Both the position numbers and the translations under genes were made by a program. From Hyphomicrobium_A sp035517115 (lineage in GTDB: Bacteria; Pseudomonadota; Alphaproteobacteria; Rhizobiales; Hyphomicrobiaceae), in contig DATIZL010000171.1 in NCBI GenBank assembly GCA_035517115.1, positions 1 to 44,048 of the forward strand: a DNA stretch of 44,048 nt, in the 5' to 3' direction. The notes under the pieces were generated by a model. That model worked only from the letters and a program-made list of their open reading frames with translations, searched no databases and was not told the origin of the DNA. Positions 23,103-30,795 of the stretch are shown here, piece after piece; the stretch's first letter is position 1; each line of letters opens with the position of its first letter.

Positions 23103-24721
23103 GGATGCGCTGCTGCGGTGAAGCGCGGCAACTTCTCGAAGGTGTGGAAGGGCGGCGGCGATGGCAGCGTCCATTCGAGCGTGGTGGCGCCCGCGCCCCA
23201 GGGATTGGCAGGCGCCGGCACGTTGCGGCGGAAGGCCACGATCACGCCCACCAGGAATACGAGCGTCGCGAACGCCGACAGGTAGGAGCCGAACGAGGAG
23301 ATCTCATTCCAGAATTGGAAGGCGTCCGGATAGTCGGCATAGCGGCGCGGCATGCCGGCGAGCCCGAGGAAATGCTGCGGGAAGAAGGTGAGGTTGACGC
23401 CGATGAACAAGAGCCAGAAGTGCCACTTGCCAATCGTCTCGGAGTACATGCGCCCGCTCATCTTGGGGAACCAGTAGTACCAGCCGGCAAACAGCGTGAA
23501 GAGCGCGCCGATCGACATCGTGTAGTGGAAGTGCGCGACCACGTAGTAGGTGTCGTGCAACGCGCGGTCGATGCCGGCGTTCGAGAGCATCACGCCGGTC
23601 ACGCCGCCGACGGTGAACAGGAACACGAAGCCGATGGCGAACAGCATAGGCGTGGTGAAGCGGATCGAGCCGCCCCACATCGTAGCGATCCACGAGAACA
23701 CCTTGATCCCCGTCGGCACGGCTATGACCATGGTCGCGAACTGGAAGTAGGCTTGGGTCGCGTAGGAGATGCCCGCCGCATACATGTGGTGCGCCCACAC
23801 TAGGAAGCCGACGAGCGCGATCGCCACCATGGCGTAGACCATGCCGAGATAGCCGAACACCGGCTTCTTGGAGAAGGTCGCGATCACCTGGCTCACGATG
23901 CCGAAGCCCGGCAGGATGATGATGTAGACCTCCGGGTGGCCGAAGAACCAGAACAGGTGCTGGAACAGCAGCGGGTCGCCGCCGCCGGCCGCCGAGAAGA
24001 ACGTGGTGCCGAAGTTGCGGTCCGTCAGCAGCATGGTGATAGCGCCGGCGAGCACGGGCAGCGACAGCAGCAACAGGAACGCCGTGATCAGGATCGACCA
24101 GACGAACAGCGGCATCTTGTGCAGCGTCATGCCCGGCGCACGCATGTTGAAGATGGTGGTGATGAAGTTGATCGACGACAGGATCGACGAGGCGCCGGCG
24201 AGATGCAGGGACAGAATGGCGAAGTCGACCGCCGGCCCGGGGTGCCCGACCGTCGACAAGGGCGCATAGGCGGTCCAGCCGATGCCCGCTCCGTTCGCGC
24301 CCGCAGGCCCCTCGACGAAGAGCGATGCGACGAGCAGCGTCAGCGCCATCGGCAACAGCCAGAACGATATGTTGTTCAAGCGCGGGAAGGCCATGTCGGG
24401 CGCGCCGATCATCAGCGGCACGAACCAGTTGCCAAATCCGCCGAACAGCGACGGCATGATCATGAAGAACACCATGATGAGGCCGTGACCGGTGACGAAC
24501 ACGTTGAAGGTGTGCGGGTCGGCGAAGATCTGCATGCCGGGCGCCTGCAGCTCGGCGCGCATGGCAATCGACATGAAGCCCCCGACGAGACCGCCGACGA
24601 GGGCAAAGGTCAAATAGAGCGTGCCGATGTCTTTGTGGTTGGTCGAGAGCAGCCAGCGGAGAGGCCCGTGTGGGCGATCGTGTGCGGCTTCGTGACCTGC
24701 CGCGCTGTGTTCCGCTGCCAT
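23099..24721 (-). CDS. ctaD: Cytochrome c oxidase subunit I, aa3 type
   Basis: The 540-residue core subunit of the respiratory haem-copper oxidase, with 12 membrane helices; it reduces oxygen to water and pumps protons. The haem a ligands are His79 and His399, the haem a3 ligand is His397 (in AHFHY), and CuB is bound by His262 and the pair His311/His312. Tyr266 in GHPEVY is cross-linked to His262 in this family, and Glu265 is the D-channel glutamate of type A1 enzymes. The ATG at 24721 has GGGAGGG upstream. Subunits II and III and the haem O synthase gene, normally adjacent, are absent here. An FNR box lies 124 bp upstream and the divergent gene encodes an oxygen sensor. Confidence 0.96.
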   Translation of the reverse strand: MAAEHSAAGHEAAHDRPHGPLRWLLSTNHKDIGTLYLTFALVGGLVGGFMSIAMRAELQAPGMQIFADPHTFNVFVTGHGLIMVFFMIMPSLFGGFGNWFVPLMIGAPDMAFPRLNNISFWLLPMALTLLVASLFVEGPAGANGAGIGWTAYAPLSTVGHPGPAVDFAILSLHLAGASSILSSINFITTIFNMRAPGMTLHKMPLFVWSILITAFLLLLSLPVLAGAITMLLTDRNFGTTFFSAAGGGDPLLFQHLFWFFGHPEVYIIILPGFGIVSQVIATFSKKPVFGYLGMVYAMVAIALVGFLVWAHHMYAAGISYATQAYFQFATMVIAVPTGIKVFSWIATMWGGSIRFTTPMLFAIGFVFLFTVGGVTGVMLSNAGIDRALHDTYYVVAHFHYTMSIGALFTLFAGWYYWFPKMSGRMYSETIGKWHFWLLFIGVNLTFFPQHFLGLAGMPRRYADYPDAFQFWNEISSFGSYLSAFATLVFLVGVIVAFRRNVPAPANPWGAGATTLEWTLPSPPPFHTFEKLPRFTAAAHP

Positions 24722-24844
24722 GTGCTGTCCCTCCCCCTGCTGCCCGGTGCAACGTACGGGCGTTTTCCCGGCCTTGGTGGCCTTAGGCTTGCGAGCCCTA
24801 AAACTCGAATTGGGGAACGTTCGCCGCGAGCGGCCTTTCCCCAT

Positions 24845-24858
24845 TTGATTTAGATCAA
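24845..24858. promoter_or_regulatory. Perfect FNR/FixK box
   Basis: TTGAT-TTAG-ATCAA is a perfect match to the TTGAT-N4-ATCAA site of FNR, Anr and FixK proteins. It lies between the divergent ctaD (124 bp away) and fnr (102 bp away). Either or both genes could be controlled, including autoregulation of fnr. No convincing -10 box at the activating distance is visible on either side, so activation versus repression cannot be read from the sequence. Confidence 0.85.
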
Positions 24859-24903
24859 GGCGATCGGCGGCCAATTGCCGCCTGAAGGAAGAGGGCGGCG
24901 AGG

Positions 24904-25005
24904 ATGTACGATCGCTTCGCTGCCGCCTTTTCCTCCGCTGATGCGAGGCGCGACCCAAAATGCGAAGGCCCCGATCGATTTGCTCCGGATGCCCGTCGCG
25001 TATGA
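24904..25005 (+). CDS. Possible 33-residue leader ORF overlapping the fnr start
   Basis: ATG at 24904 is preceded by GGCGAGG, a better ribosome site than that of fnr itself. The frame encodes MYDRFAAAF... and ends with TGA at 25003-25005, 46 bp inside the fnr gene. That stop overlaps an in-frame fnr Met codon (ATG 25002) as ATGA. It could be a translated leader that tunes fnr expression or a chance frame. A frameshift joining it to fnr is also conceivable but would need an indel. Confidence 0.3.
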   Translation: MYDRFAAAFSSADARRDPKCEGPDRFAPDARRV

Positions 25006-25718
25006 AGGGATTGTGCGGCGCACTCGCAGAGGCTGATCTGGGTCGGCTCGGCTCGGTGAGCTGGCACCGGCGCTTCCGCGCCGGCGAGGCGATCCACGTC
25101 GAAGGCGAGGTGCCCCCCTCCTTCTGTGCCATCGTCTCAGGCGTGGTGAAGCTCTCGAAGAGCCTGCCCAATGGCAGCCAGCAGATCGTGGGGCTGTTCG
25201 GTGCCGGCGATTTCCTCGGGCGCCCGTTCGGCGGCGAAGCGCGCGCCACTGCGGTCGCGGCCAGCGAGGTCGAGGTCTGCTGGTTCCCGCGCGCTACCAT
25301 CGAGACCGTCACGGCCGCATCCGGCGCGGTTAAGGACTGGCTCTATGAGCAGGTCGCCGACGAGCTCGAGAAGGCGCAGGAATGGATCATGCTGCTCGGC
25401 CGCATGACGGCTGAGCAGAAGATGGCGGTGTTCCTCTTGTCGGTGATGAAAGCTGCGGCGGACGGCAAGCCGGCGCCAGCGCCGGCGCGCGAGATGGTGA
25501 TCGAGCTACCCTTGTCCCGCACCGAGATCGCCGACTACCTCGGGCTCACCATCGAAACGGTGAGCCGCCAGATCGCGCGCCTGCGCGAGCGGCACGTCAT
25601 TTCCGCCGGCAACACCCGTAGCGTCGTCGTGCACCGTCCCGACGTCTTGACCGCTATCGTCGACAGCACGCGCCCTCCGGGCTACCCCGTGCTGGTTGCC
25701 AACCAGGTGGATGCATGA
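24960..25718 (+). CDS. fnrN: FnrN/FnrL-type oxygen-sensing CRP/FNR regulator
   Basis: A 252-residue transcription factor that is active when its [4Fe-4S] cluster is intact under low oxygen. The N-terminus has CSGCPSRMKGLC, with Cys8, Cys11 and Cys19 spaced C-x2-C-x7-C as in rhizobial FnrN and Rhodobacter FnrL. The fourth ligand is probably Cys107 in VCWFPR. A cyclic-nucleotide-like beta-barrel and dimer helix follow. The C-terminal helix-turn-helix LSRTEIADYLGLTIETVSRQIARL contains E-x2-S-R (199, 202, 203), which reads TTGAT half-sites like the box upstream. The stop overlaps the hemN start as ATGA, so the two form an operon. FixK proteins lack the N-terminal cysteines and are therefore excluded. 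Confidence 0.92.
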   Translation: MRRPRSICSGCPSRMKGLCGALAEADLGRLGSVSWHRRFRAGEAIHVEGEVPPSFCAIVSGVVKLSKSLPNGSQQIVGLFGAGDFLGRPFGGEARATAVAASEVEVCWFPRATIETVTAASGAVKDWLYEQVADELEKAQEWIMLLGRMTAEQKMAVFLLSVMKAAADGKPAPAPAREMVIELPLSRTEIADYLGLTIETVSRQIARLRERHVISAGNTRSVVVHRPDVLTAIVDSTRPPGYPVLVANQVDA

Positions 25719-27052
25719 GCCCCGACGTTGTAAGACGTTATTCCGCCCCGGTGCCCCGCTACACGAGCTATCCGACCGCTCCGCACTTCTCGGAGGAGGT
25801 CGGCGCGGCGCAGTATGCGAAGTGGCTCGCGGCGCTGCCGGCAGGCGCGCGCCTTTCTCTCTACGTGCACATCCCCTTCTGCGGGGCGCTCTGCTGGTAC
25901 TGCGGCTGCTCGACCAAGGCCGTCAACCGCTACGAGCCCGTCGCTCACTACCTAGCAACGCTGCGGGCGGAGATAGAGAGCGTGGCCGCGCGCGTGCAGG
26001 CTAACCATGCGGCGATCCACATGCATTGGGGCGGCGGCTCGCCGAATATTCTCGAACCCAACGACATCCTGGCGCTCGCCGATTCCATGCGACAGCGCTT
26101 CAATGTGGCGAAAGGCGCTGAGTTCGCGGTGGAGATCGATCCGCGCGGACTCGATCGCGACCGTATCGCTGCGTTCGCGCAAGCAGGCGTCACGCGCGCC
26201 TCGATCGGCGTGCAGGACTTCGACGAGAGGGTGCAGACCGCGATCAACCGCCGGCAGTCGTTCGCGGCCACGGAGGCTGCGGTAGCGGCATTGCGCGAGC
26301 ACGGCATCGCCGCCATCAACATCGACCTCGTTTACGGCCTCCCGCACCAAACGCGCGACAGCGTCGAGGATACGGTCAAACAGGTGCTGGCACTGGAGCC
26401 GAGCCGCATCGCCGCCTTCGGCTACGCGCACCTGCCCCAGCGGCTGAAGCATCAGGCGCTCATCGACGAGGCAGCGCTGCCCGGCACGGTCGAGCGCTTC
26501 GCGCAGTCGAACCGGCTCGCGCACCTATTGTCGGCGGCCGGTTACGTGCGCGTCGGCCTTGATCATTTCGCCCGCCCCGACGATCCCCTTGCCTGCGGTC
26601 CCGTCAACCGCAATTTTCAAGGCTACACAACGGATGCGGCCGACGCCCTCATTGGGCTCGGCGCCTCTGCCATCGGCCGACTCCCGCAAGGCTACGTTCA
26701 GAACTGCGTGTCGGTGGTCGAATATCACCGCCGCATCGCCGAGCACGGGCTTGCCACGGTGCGCGGCTTCCGCTTGAGCGATGCCGACCGCATGCGCGGT
26801 TTCGTGATCGAGCGCCTGATGTGCGATCTTGCCTTCCCCGCCGCCGAACTCCATCGCCGCTACGGCGCCGCCGCAACGTCGCTCCTTGCGGAGGCCCAGG
26901 CCCTTGTCGAGGCCGACCACGACCGGCTCATCGAGCCCGATGGCGAGGCCTTCCGCGTCACCGAGCGCGGACGGCCGTTCGTGCGCGCCATCGCCGCCTG
27001 CTTCGACAGCTATCTTGGCAATGGAGAGGTGCGGCATTCCGCAGGCGTGTAG
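25715..27052 (+). CDS. hemN: Oxygen-independent coproporphyrinogen III dehydrogenase HemN
   Basis: A radical SAM enzyme that decarboxylates coproporphyrinogen III to protoporphyrinogen IX without oxygen, keeping haem synthesis going at low oxygen. The 445-residue length suits true HemN. The motif CGALCWYCGC (Cys56, Cys60, Cys63, plus Cys65) matches the CxxxCxxCxC of HemN rather than that of HemW. PRYTSYPTAPHF at the N-terminus and HWGGGSPNIL, GVQDFDERVQ and DLVYGLPHQT are conserved blocks. The ATG overlaps the fnr stop (ATGA), and fnrN-hemN pairing under an FNR box is a common alphaproteobacterial arrangement. Confidence 0.95.
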   Translation: MSPDVVRRYSAPVPRYTSYPTAPHFSEEVGAAQYAKWLAALPAGARLSLYVHIPFCGALCWYCGCSTKAVNRYEPVAHYLATLRAEIESVAARVQANHAAIHMHWGGGSPNILEPNDILALADSMRQRFNVAKGAEFAVEIDPRGLDRDRIAAFAQAGVTRASIGVQDFDERVQTAINRRQSFAATEAAVAALREHGIAAINIDLVYGLPHQTRDSVEDTVKQVLALEPSRIAAFGYAHLPQRLKHQALIDEAALPGTVERFAQSNRLAHLLSAAGYVRVGLDHFARPDDPLACGPVNRNFQGYTTDAADALIGLGASAIGRLPQGYVQNCVSVVEYHRRIAEHGLATVRGFRLSDADRMRGFVIERLMCDLAFPAAELHRRYGAAATSLLAEAQALVEADHDRLIEPDGEAFRVTERGRPFVRAIAACFDSYLGNGEVRHSAGV

Positions 27053-27081
27053 ACTGTCCGGCAAGATACGGGGAAACGCAA

Positions 27082-27363
27082 ATGGACGATCATTTCTGGC
27101 CAGCCATGTATCCCGGCCTCATCGTGGGATTCCTGATGGGGCTCTCGGGTGGCAACGTCGTGGGCACGATTCTCGGGACCCTCGGCGGGCTCGCCGGCGC
27201 CGTCGCGCTCTATTTCGTGTTCACCTGGCTCGGGCTCGAGGAGACCATCCTGTCGCTCGTGGGGCTCATCGGCGGCGCTGCGGCCGGAGCCTACCTGTTG
27301 ATGAGCGCCGGCAAGCGCCTCGGCATCGGCGGGGAGCCCGCGGCGAAGTCACGCCGCGGGTGA
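27082..27363 (+). CDS. Small hydrophobic membrane protein after hemN
   Basis: A 93-residue protein with two or three membrane helices (about 9-25, 27-47 and 54-76), rich in Gly and Leu, with a basic C-terminus (KSRRG). A GGGGAA site lies about 8 bases upstream of the ATG at 27082. It starts 29 bp after hemN ends and could be the third gene of the fnr operon. No family recognised. Confidence 0.7.
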   Translation: MDDHFWPAMYPGLIVGFLMGLSGGNVVGTILGTLGGLAGAVALYFVFTWLGLEETILSLVGLIGGAAAGAYLLMSAGKRLGIGGEPAAKSRRG

Positions 27364-27549
27364 CTACTGGTTCCCCCCACTTCAGGGCGCGCCGCAAATC
27401 GTGGCTAAGTCCCAGGACTACTCGATCTTGCTATTGCTGCGCAGCAGCATTTTGGTGCTAAGACCTTGTTGGGCGAACTTTATCGCGCGTCAAGTTGACA
27501 CGACGGTCGGCTCCGGGCACGGCCGGTGGCACCGCTGCCACCTCAGCGG

Positions 27550-27573
27550 ACGCTGTTCCGAAGGAAACAGCGT
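27550..27573. repeat. Inverted repeat ACGCTGTT...AACAGCGT
   Basis: An 8-bp perfect inverted repeat around CCGAAGGA, in the 273-bp space between two small membrane-protein genes. TCC and GGA inside the loop extend the stem with one bulge. It lies about 64 bases upstream of the next start codon and has no T-run on either strand, so it is more likely an operator or leader hairpin than a terminator. The rest of this space shows nothing clear. Confidence 0.4.
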
Positions 27574-27636
27574 GCTGTCCGAAGGCCCGCCACCCTCGCG
27601 ATCGCGCCAATTTCGGCTGCAAACGCGGAGGGATCG

Positions 27637-27891
27637 ATGTCTGCCATTCAAAGCTGGATCGAGCGCGACGATGCCAAGCGCGCAGAGGACCTTAAGACGA
27701 GAATGACGTCCTGGTTCGTGTTCAGGGTGTTTTCCGGCCTGCTGTTCTTGGTTAAGGGCGCCCACTTCGCGCTCACCGCCAGCGGCATCGGGGGCTATGC
27801 CCTAGCGGGGCTGTTCGCCGCCGGAGGCCTGGCTTGGCTCGTGGAAGGCACCAAGGGCTTGCGTGCGCGGCTGCTCATTCCAAAAGCCTAG
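27637..27891 (+). CDS. Small two-helix membrane protein, unknown function
   Basis: An 84-residue protein with an amphipathic N-terminus (MSAIQSWIERDDAKRAEDLKTR) and two membrane helices (about 23-45 and 49-66). GGAGGG lies 7 bases upstream of the ATG at 27637, better than any longer start. No family recognised. It converges with the SDR gene, 53 bp apart. Confidence 0.7.
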   Translation: MSAIQSWIERDDAKRAEDLKTRMTSWFVFRVFSGLLFLVKGAHFALTASGIGGYALAGLFAAGGLAWLVEGTKGLRARLLIPKA

Positions 27892-27944
27892 AGAATCCGG
27901 GCCCTTGAGCAACCCTTGAGCGGCCGCGCCGTTTCCTTGGGTGT

Positions 27945-28793
27945 CTATTCCTTGTCCACGTGGAAACGCATGCTCGCGCCGAGCGCCGCCCGCAACCGCC
28001 ACGGCAGCAGGCGCCCGGCGCGAATGAGCCACAGCAGGGGGAGGGGGAAGGCGATGAACGCGCGGCCGCGGTCGAGGCCGCGTTTGATGCGCGCCGCCGC
28101 CGCCTCCGCCGACATGATCATGGGAAGGGCGCCGACATGGCTTGCGACCTGGTTTGTATCGATGTGACCCGGATAGATAAGCGTCACCGCCACCCGATCG
28201 GGGATCAGCCATTCCCGCAATGCCTCGCCGTAGCTCATGAGGCCGGCCTTGCTGGCGCTATAGGCGGGAGCGTCGGCCAGGGGTTGCAGCGCGGCAAGCG
28301 AGCCGACGATGGCGATGCGCCCCTGCCGCCGCGCGCGCAGCATAGGAAGGGCGGCCGAGATGGTCGTGGTTGCGCTTTCGAGGTTTGTGCGCAGCATAGC
28401 CATGATCTCCTCGTCGGTCTCCATGACGCGATTGGCGCCATGGCCCGTGAATACCCCGGCATTGACGATCAGGAGGTCGATGGGCTGGGCGGCGTCGAAT
28501 GCGCGCATCCAATCGCCCGTCGCGGATACGTCCAGAAGGTCGAAGGCGCCGATCGTCACGTTCGCTCCCCGGGCGCGGCAAGCCGCCGCCGCCTCGGTAA
28601 GGCGCGCTTTGTCGCGGCCAAGCAAACCGAGCGCCCGTTCGGGAATGGCGTATTGGAGAGCGAGCGCCCTGCCCAATCCGGCACTTGCACCGCTAATAAC
28701 GACCGATTGCACGCTTTGCTTCACGAGCTCGCAGGTTTCCGTAAGGTTGCGGTAAGGCAGGGCAGATGTTGGCAGGCGGAGATAAGGAAGCAT
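27945..28793 (-). CDS. SDR oxidoreductase, RkpH-like
   Basis: A 282-residue NAD(P)-dependent short-chain dehydrogenase. The nucleotide site is SGASAGLGRA, NAG is present in IVNAGVFTG, and the catalytic Ser (VGSLAAL), Tyr and Lys (YSASK) are all present. A C-terminal extension ending in AFIAFPLPLLWLIRAGRLLPWRLRAALGAS is hydrophobic and basic, suggesting membrane contact, as in reductases of long-chain lipids. It is divergent from an alpha-oxoamine synthase, 96 bp away. The same two families form rkpG/rkpH of rhizobial capsule synthesis, and serine palmitoyltransferase with 3-ketosphinganine reductase. Thus a 3-ketone produced by the neighbour is the inferred substrate. The exact start is uncertain: the first 25 residues may not be translated. 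Confidence 0.85.
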   Translation of the reverse strand: MLPYLRLPTSALPYRNLTETCELVKQSVQSVVISGASAGLGRALALQYAIPERALGLLGRDKARLTEAAAACRARGANVTIGAFDLLDVSATGDWMRAFDAAQPIDLLIVNAGVFTGHGANRVMETDEEIMAMLRTNLESATTTISAALPMLRARRQGRIAIVGSLAALQPLADAPAYSASKAGLMSYGEALREWLIPDRVAVTLIYPGHIDTNQVASHVGALPMIMSAEAAAARIKRGLDRGRAFIAFPLPLLWLIRAGRLLPWRLRAALGASMRFHVDKE

Positions 28794-28889
28794 CTTCGCC
28801 TTGCTGACGTGCTAGGGTCTGTGGTTCTTGTCTTGGTAAACATGCTTGCACCTTGAAAATCAACAAACGTCGGCCGGAGGATCAGCGCC

Positions 28890-30275
28890 TTGGATGTGCG
28901 TGAGTCAGATGTAGATAGGCGCGACCTGCGGGTTGAGACGAGCGGAACGTTCGCGCGTGCGCTGACGATGGTCGGCCTGAACGCCACCGCCATGCTTCAC
29001 GACGCCACCGCCGCCATTCGGACCGCCTGGCAGGGGCTGCAGGTCCGCAAGCTGCTGCGCGCCGCCTACCAGCCCTCGCGCGGCTTCGGCGACCTCGCCG
29101 GTTACACGTCCATCCTCAAGCATCGCAAGGTGGCCGAGCGCTTCAATTTCAGCGACCCCTTTTATCGCTGCCACGAGGAGAGCGCCGGCTCGAAGATTTC
29201 CATCGACGGGCGCGAGTACCTCAACTTCGCCTCCTACGATTACGTGGGTTTGAATCGCCACCCGGTCGTGTCCCAAGCCGCCAAGGCCGCGATCGACCAG
29301 TATGGCACCTCAGTGTCCGCAAGCCGCATCGTCTCGGGCGAGCGCGTGTTCCACCGCGAGCTCGAGGCGGCACTGGCCGATCTCTACGAGGCGCAAGCGG
29401 CGCTCGCCTTCGTCAGCGGGCACGCGACCAACGTGTCGACTATCGCCACGCTGATGGAGTCGGCCGATCTCGTCATCTACGACGAGCTCGCTCACAACAG
29501 CATTCTCGTCGGCGCCAAGCTGTCGGGCGCCACCGCCCGCGCGTTCCGCCACAACGACATGGCGGCGTTGGAACGGCTGCTGGTCGAGGAGCGCGGCTGC
29601 TACAAGAACGCGTTGATCGTCGTCGAGGGTCTCTACTCGATGGACGGCGACATTCCCGACCTTCCCCGCCTGATCAAGCTGAAGCAGCGGCACAATGCCT
29701 GGCTCATGGTCGACGAGGCCCACGCACTCGGCGTGCTCGGCAAGCACGGCCGCGGCGTGCACGAGCACTTCGATATCGACCCGAGCGACGTCGACATCTG
29801 GATGGGTACCTTGAGCAAGGCGCTGTCGGCGTGCGGCGGCTATATCGCCGGCAGTCATGAACTCATCGAAATTCTGAAGTTCCGCGCTGCCAGCCAAGTC
29901 TACTCGGTCGGCATGTCGCCTCCGGTCGCCGCCGCGGCGGCTGCGGCGCTGCAGCTTCTGAAGGCGGAGCCCGAGCGCGTTGCCCGCCTGCAGGCAAACG
30001 GCGCCCTGTTCCTGCGCGAGGCGCGTGCGCGCGGCCTCGACACGGTGACCAGCCAGGGCTATGCGATCATCCCCGTCATGGTGGGCGACATCGTGAGGGC
30101 CGGCCGCATCACCGACCGCATGCTGGCGCGCGGCATCAACGTGCTGCCCATCATCTATCCGGCAGTGCCGTTGAAGGCTGCGCGGTTGCGTTTCTTCGTG
30201 ACAAGCGAGCACACGCCGGAGCAGATCCGCACGGCGGTGCGCATCACGGCGGAGGAGCTGGGCAAGCTCGCCTAG
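28890..30275 (+). CDS. Alpha-oxoamine synthase, RkpG/serine palmitoyltransferase-like
   Basis: A PLP enzyme of 461 residues that condenses an amino acid with an acyl thioester, losing CO2. The core (about 105-450) matches AONS/KBL/SPT enzymes: LNFASYDYVGLNRHP, YDELAHNSILVGAKLSGA, VDEAHALGVLGKHGRG (Asp275 holds the pyridine nitrogen) and GTLSKALSACGGYIAG with the PLP Lys at 310. The first 100 residues are an extension not found in BioF or Kbl. That and the divergent SDR favour an RkpG-like or sphingolipid-type acyl transfer over biotin synthesis; no bio genes are present. A TTG at 28890 is chosen because GGAGG lies 9 bases upstream. An ATG at 28968 would remove 26 residues. Confidence 0.85.
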   Translation: MDVRESDVDRRDLRVETSGTFARALTMVGLNATAMLHDATAAIRTAWQGLQVRKLLRAAYQPSRGFGDLAGYTSILKHRKVAERFNFSDPFYRCHEESAGSKISIDGREYLNFASYDYVGLNRHPVVSQAAKAAIDQYGTSVSASRIVSGERVFHRELEAALADLYEAQAALAFVSGHATNVSTIATLMESADLVIYDELAHNSILVGAKLSGATARAFRHNDMAALERLLVEERGCYKNALIVVEGLYSMDGDIPDLPRLIKLKQRHNAWLMVDEAHALGVLGKHGRGVHEHFDIDPSDVDIWMGTLSKALSACGGYIAGSHELIEILKFRAASQVYSVGMSPPVAAAAAAALQLLKAEPERVARLQANGALFLREARARGLDTVTSQGYAIIPVMVGDIVRAGRITDRMLARGINVLPIIYPAVPLKAARLRFFVTSEHTPEQIRTAVRITAEELGKLA

Positions 30276-30409
30276 GCTGGGTACGCCCGTCACAAATCGC
30301 GCGTTCCTCAAGGCTTTCCCTCCTGACAGGGAGCTTCACCCTGGCCTAGTATAAGGCCCTAGGGCAGGCCCCGGTGGGCCGCGGCCCGCGAGCATCGGGG
30401 GGAAGCGTC

Positions 30410-30757
30410 GTGCAGCAGATCATCAGCTCGATCGTGCAGTTCCTGCAGCAGGGAATTGCCGCGATCTTCAAGTTCTTGGAACTCATCTGGACGTGGTCGT
30501 TCGGCGAGATCATCGCCGTCTTCCAGTCGGACTGGAAAGCGCTTCCCGTGTGGAAGATGGTGATTCTCATCGCGGTCTGCGCCGTCATCGTCTACGTGCT
30601 CTACAAGGCCGTGACCGTGCTCTGGGAAGCGGCCGTGGCGGTGTTCGGGGCCTTCGTCGCGCTGCTGAGCGCCTTCGTGTCGGTGCTGCCCTATATCGTC
30701 GCGGCCGGGCTCATCGCCTTCGCCGGCGGGTGGGTCATCCACAATGTGAACTTCTAG
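30410..30757 (+). CDS. Membrane protein of unknown function upstream of APC permease
   Basis: A 115-residue protein with an amphipathic start (QQIISSIVQFLQQGIAAIFKFLELIWTW) and two clear helices (about 46-66 and 70-105 as a long or split hydrophobic stretch). GTG at 30410 is chosen because GGGGGGA lies 6-7 bases upstream. It is 38 bp ahead of the permease gene on the same strand, so they may share an mRNA. No family recognised. Confidence 0.65.
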   Translation: MQQIISSIVQFLQQGIAAIFKFLELIWTWSFGEIIAVFQSDWKALPVWKMVILIAVCAVIVYVLYKAVTVLWEAAVAVFGAFVALLSAFVSVLPYIVAAGLIAFAGGWVIHNVNF

Positions 30758-30795
30758 CGGAACGTTTCGTCACACCGCGCGAGCCTGGGGGGAAC

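Noticed and set aside
24960..25718. FixK or plain CRP regulator
   Set aside because: The C-x2-C-x7-C N-terminus and Cys107 indicate an iron-sulfur oxygen sensor; FixK and CRP lack these.
28890..30275. Biotin synthesis enzyme BioF or 5-aminolevulinate synthase
   Set aside because: The PLP core would fit the fold, but the long N-terminal extension, the SPT-like YDELAHNSILVGAKLSGA block, the divergent SDR and the lack of bio or hem partners beside it favour a lipid-type synthase.
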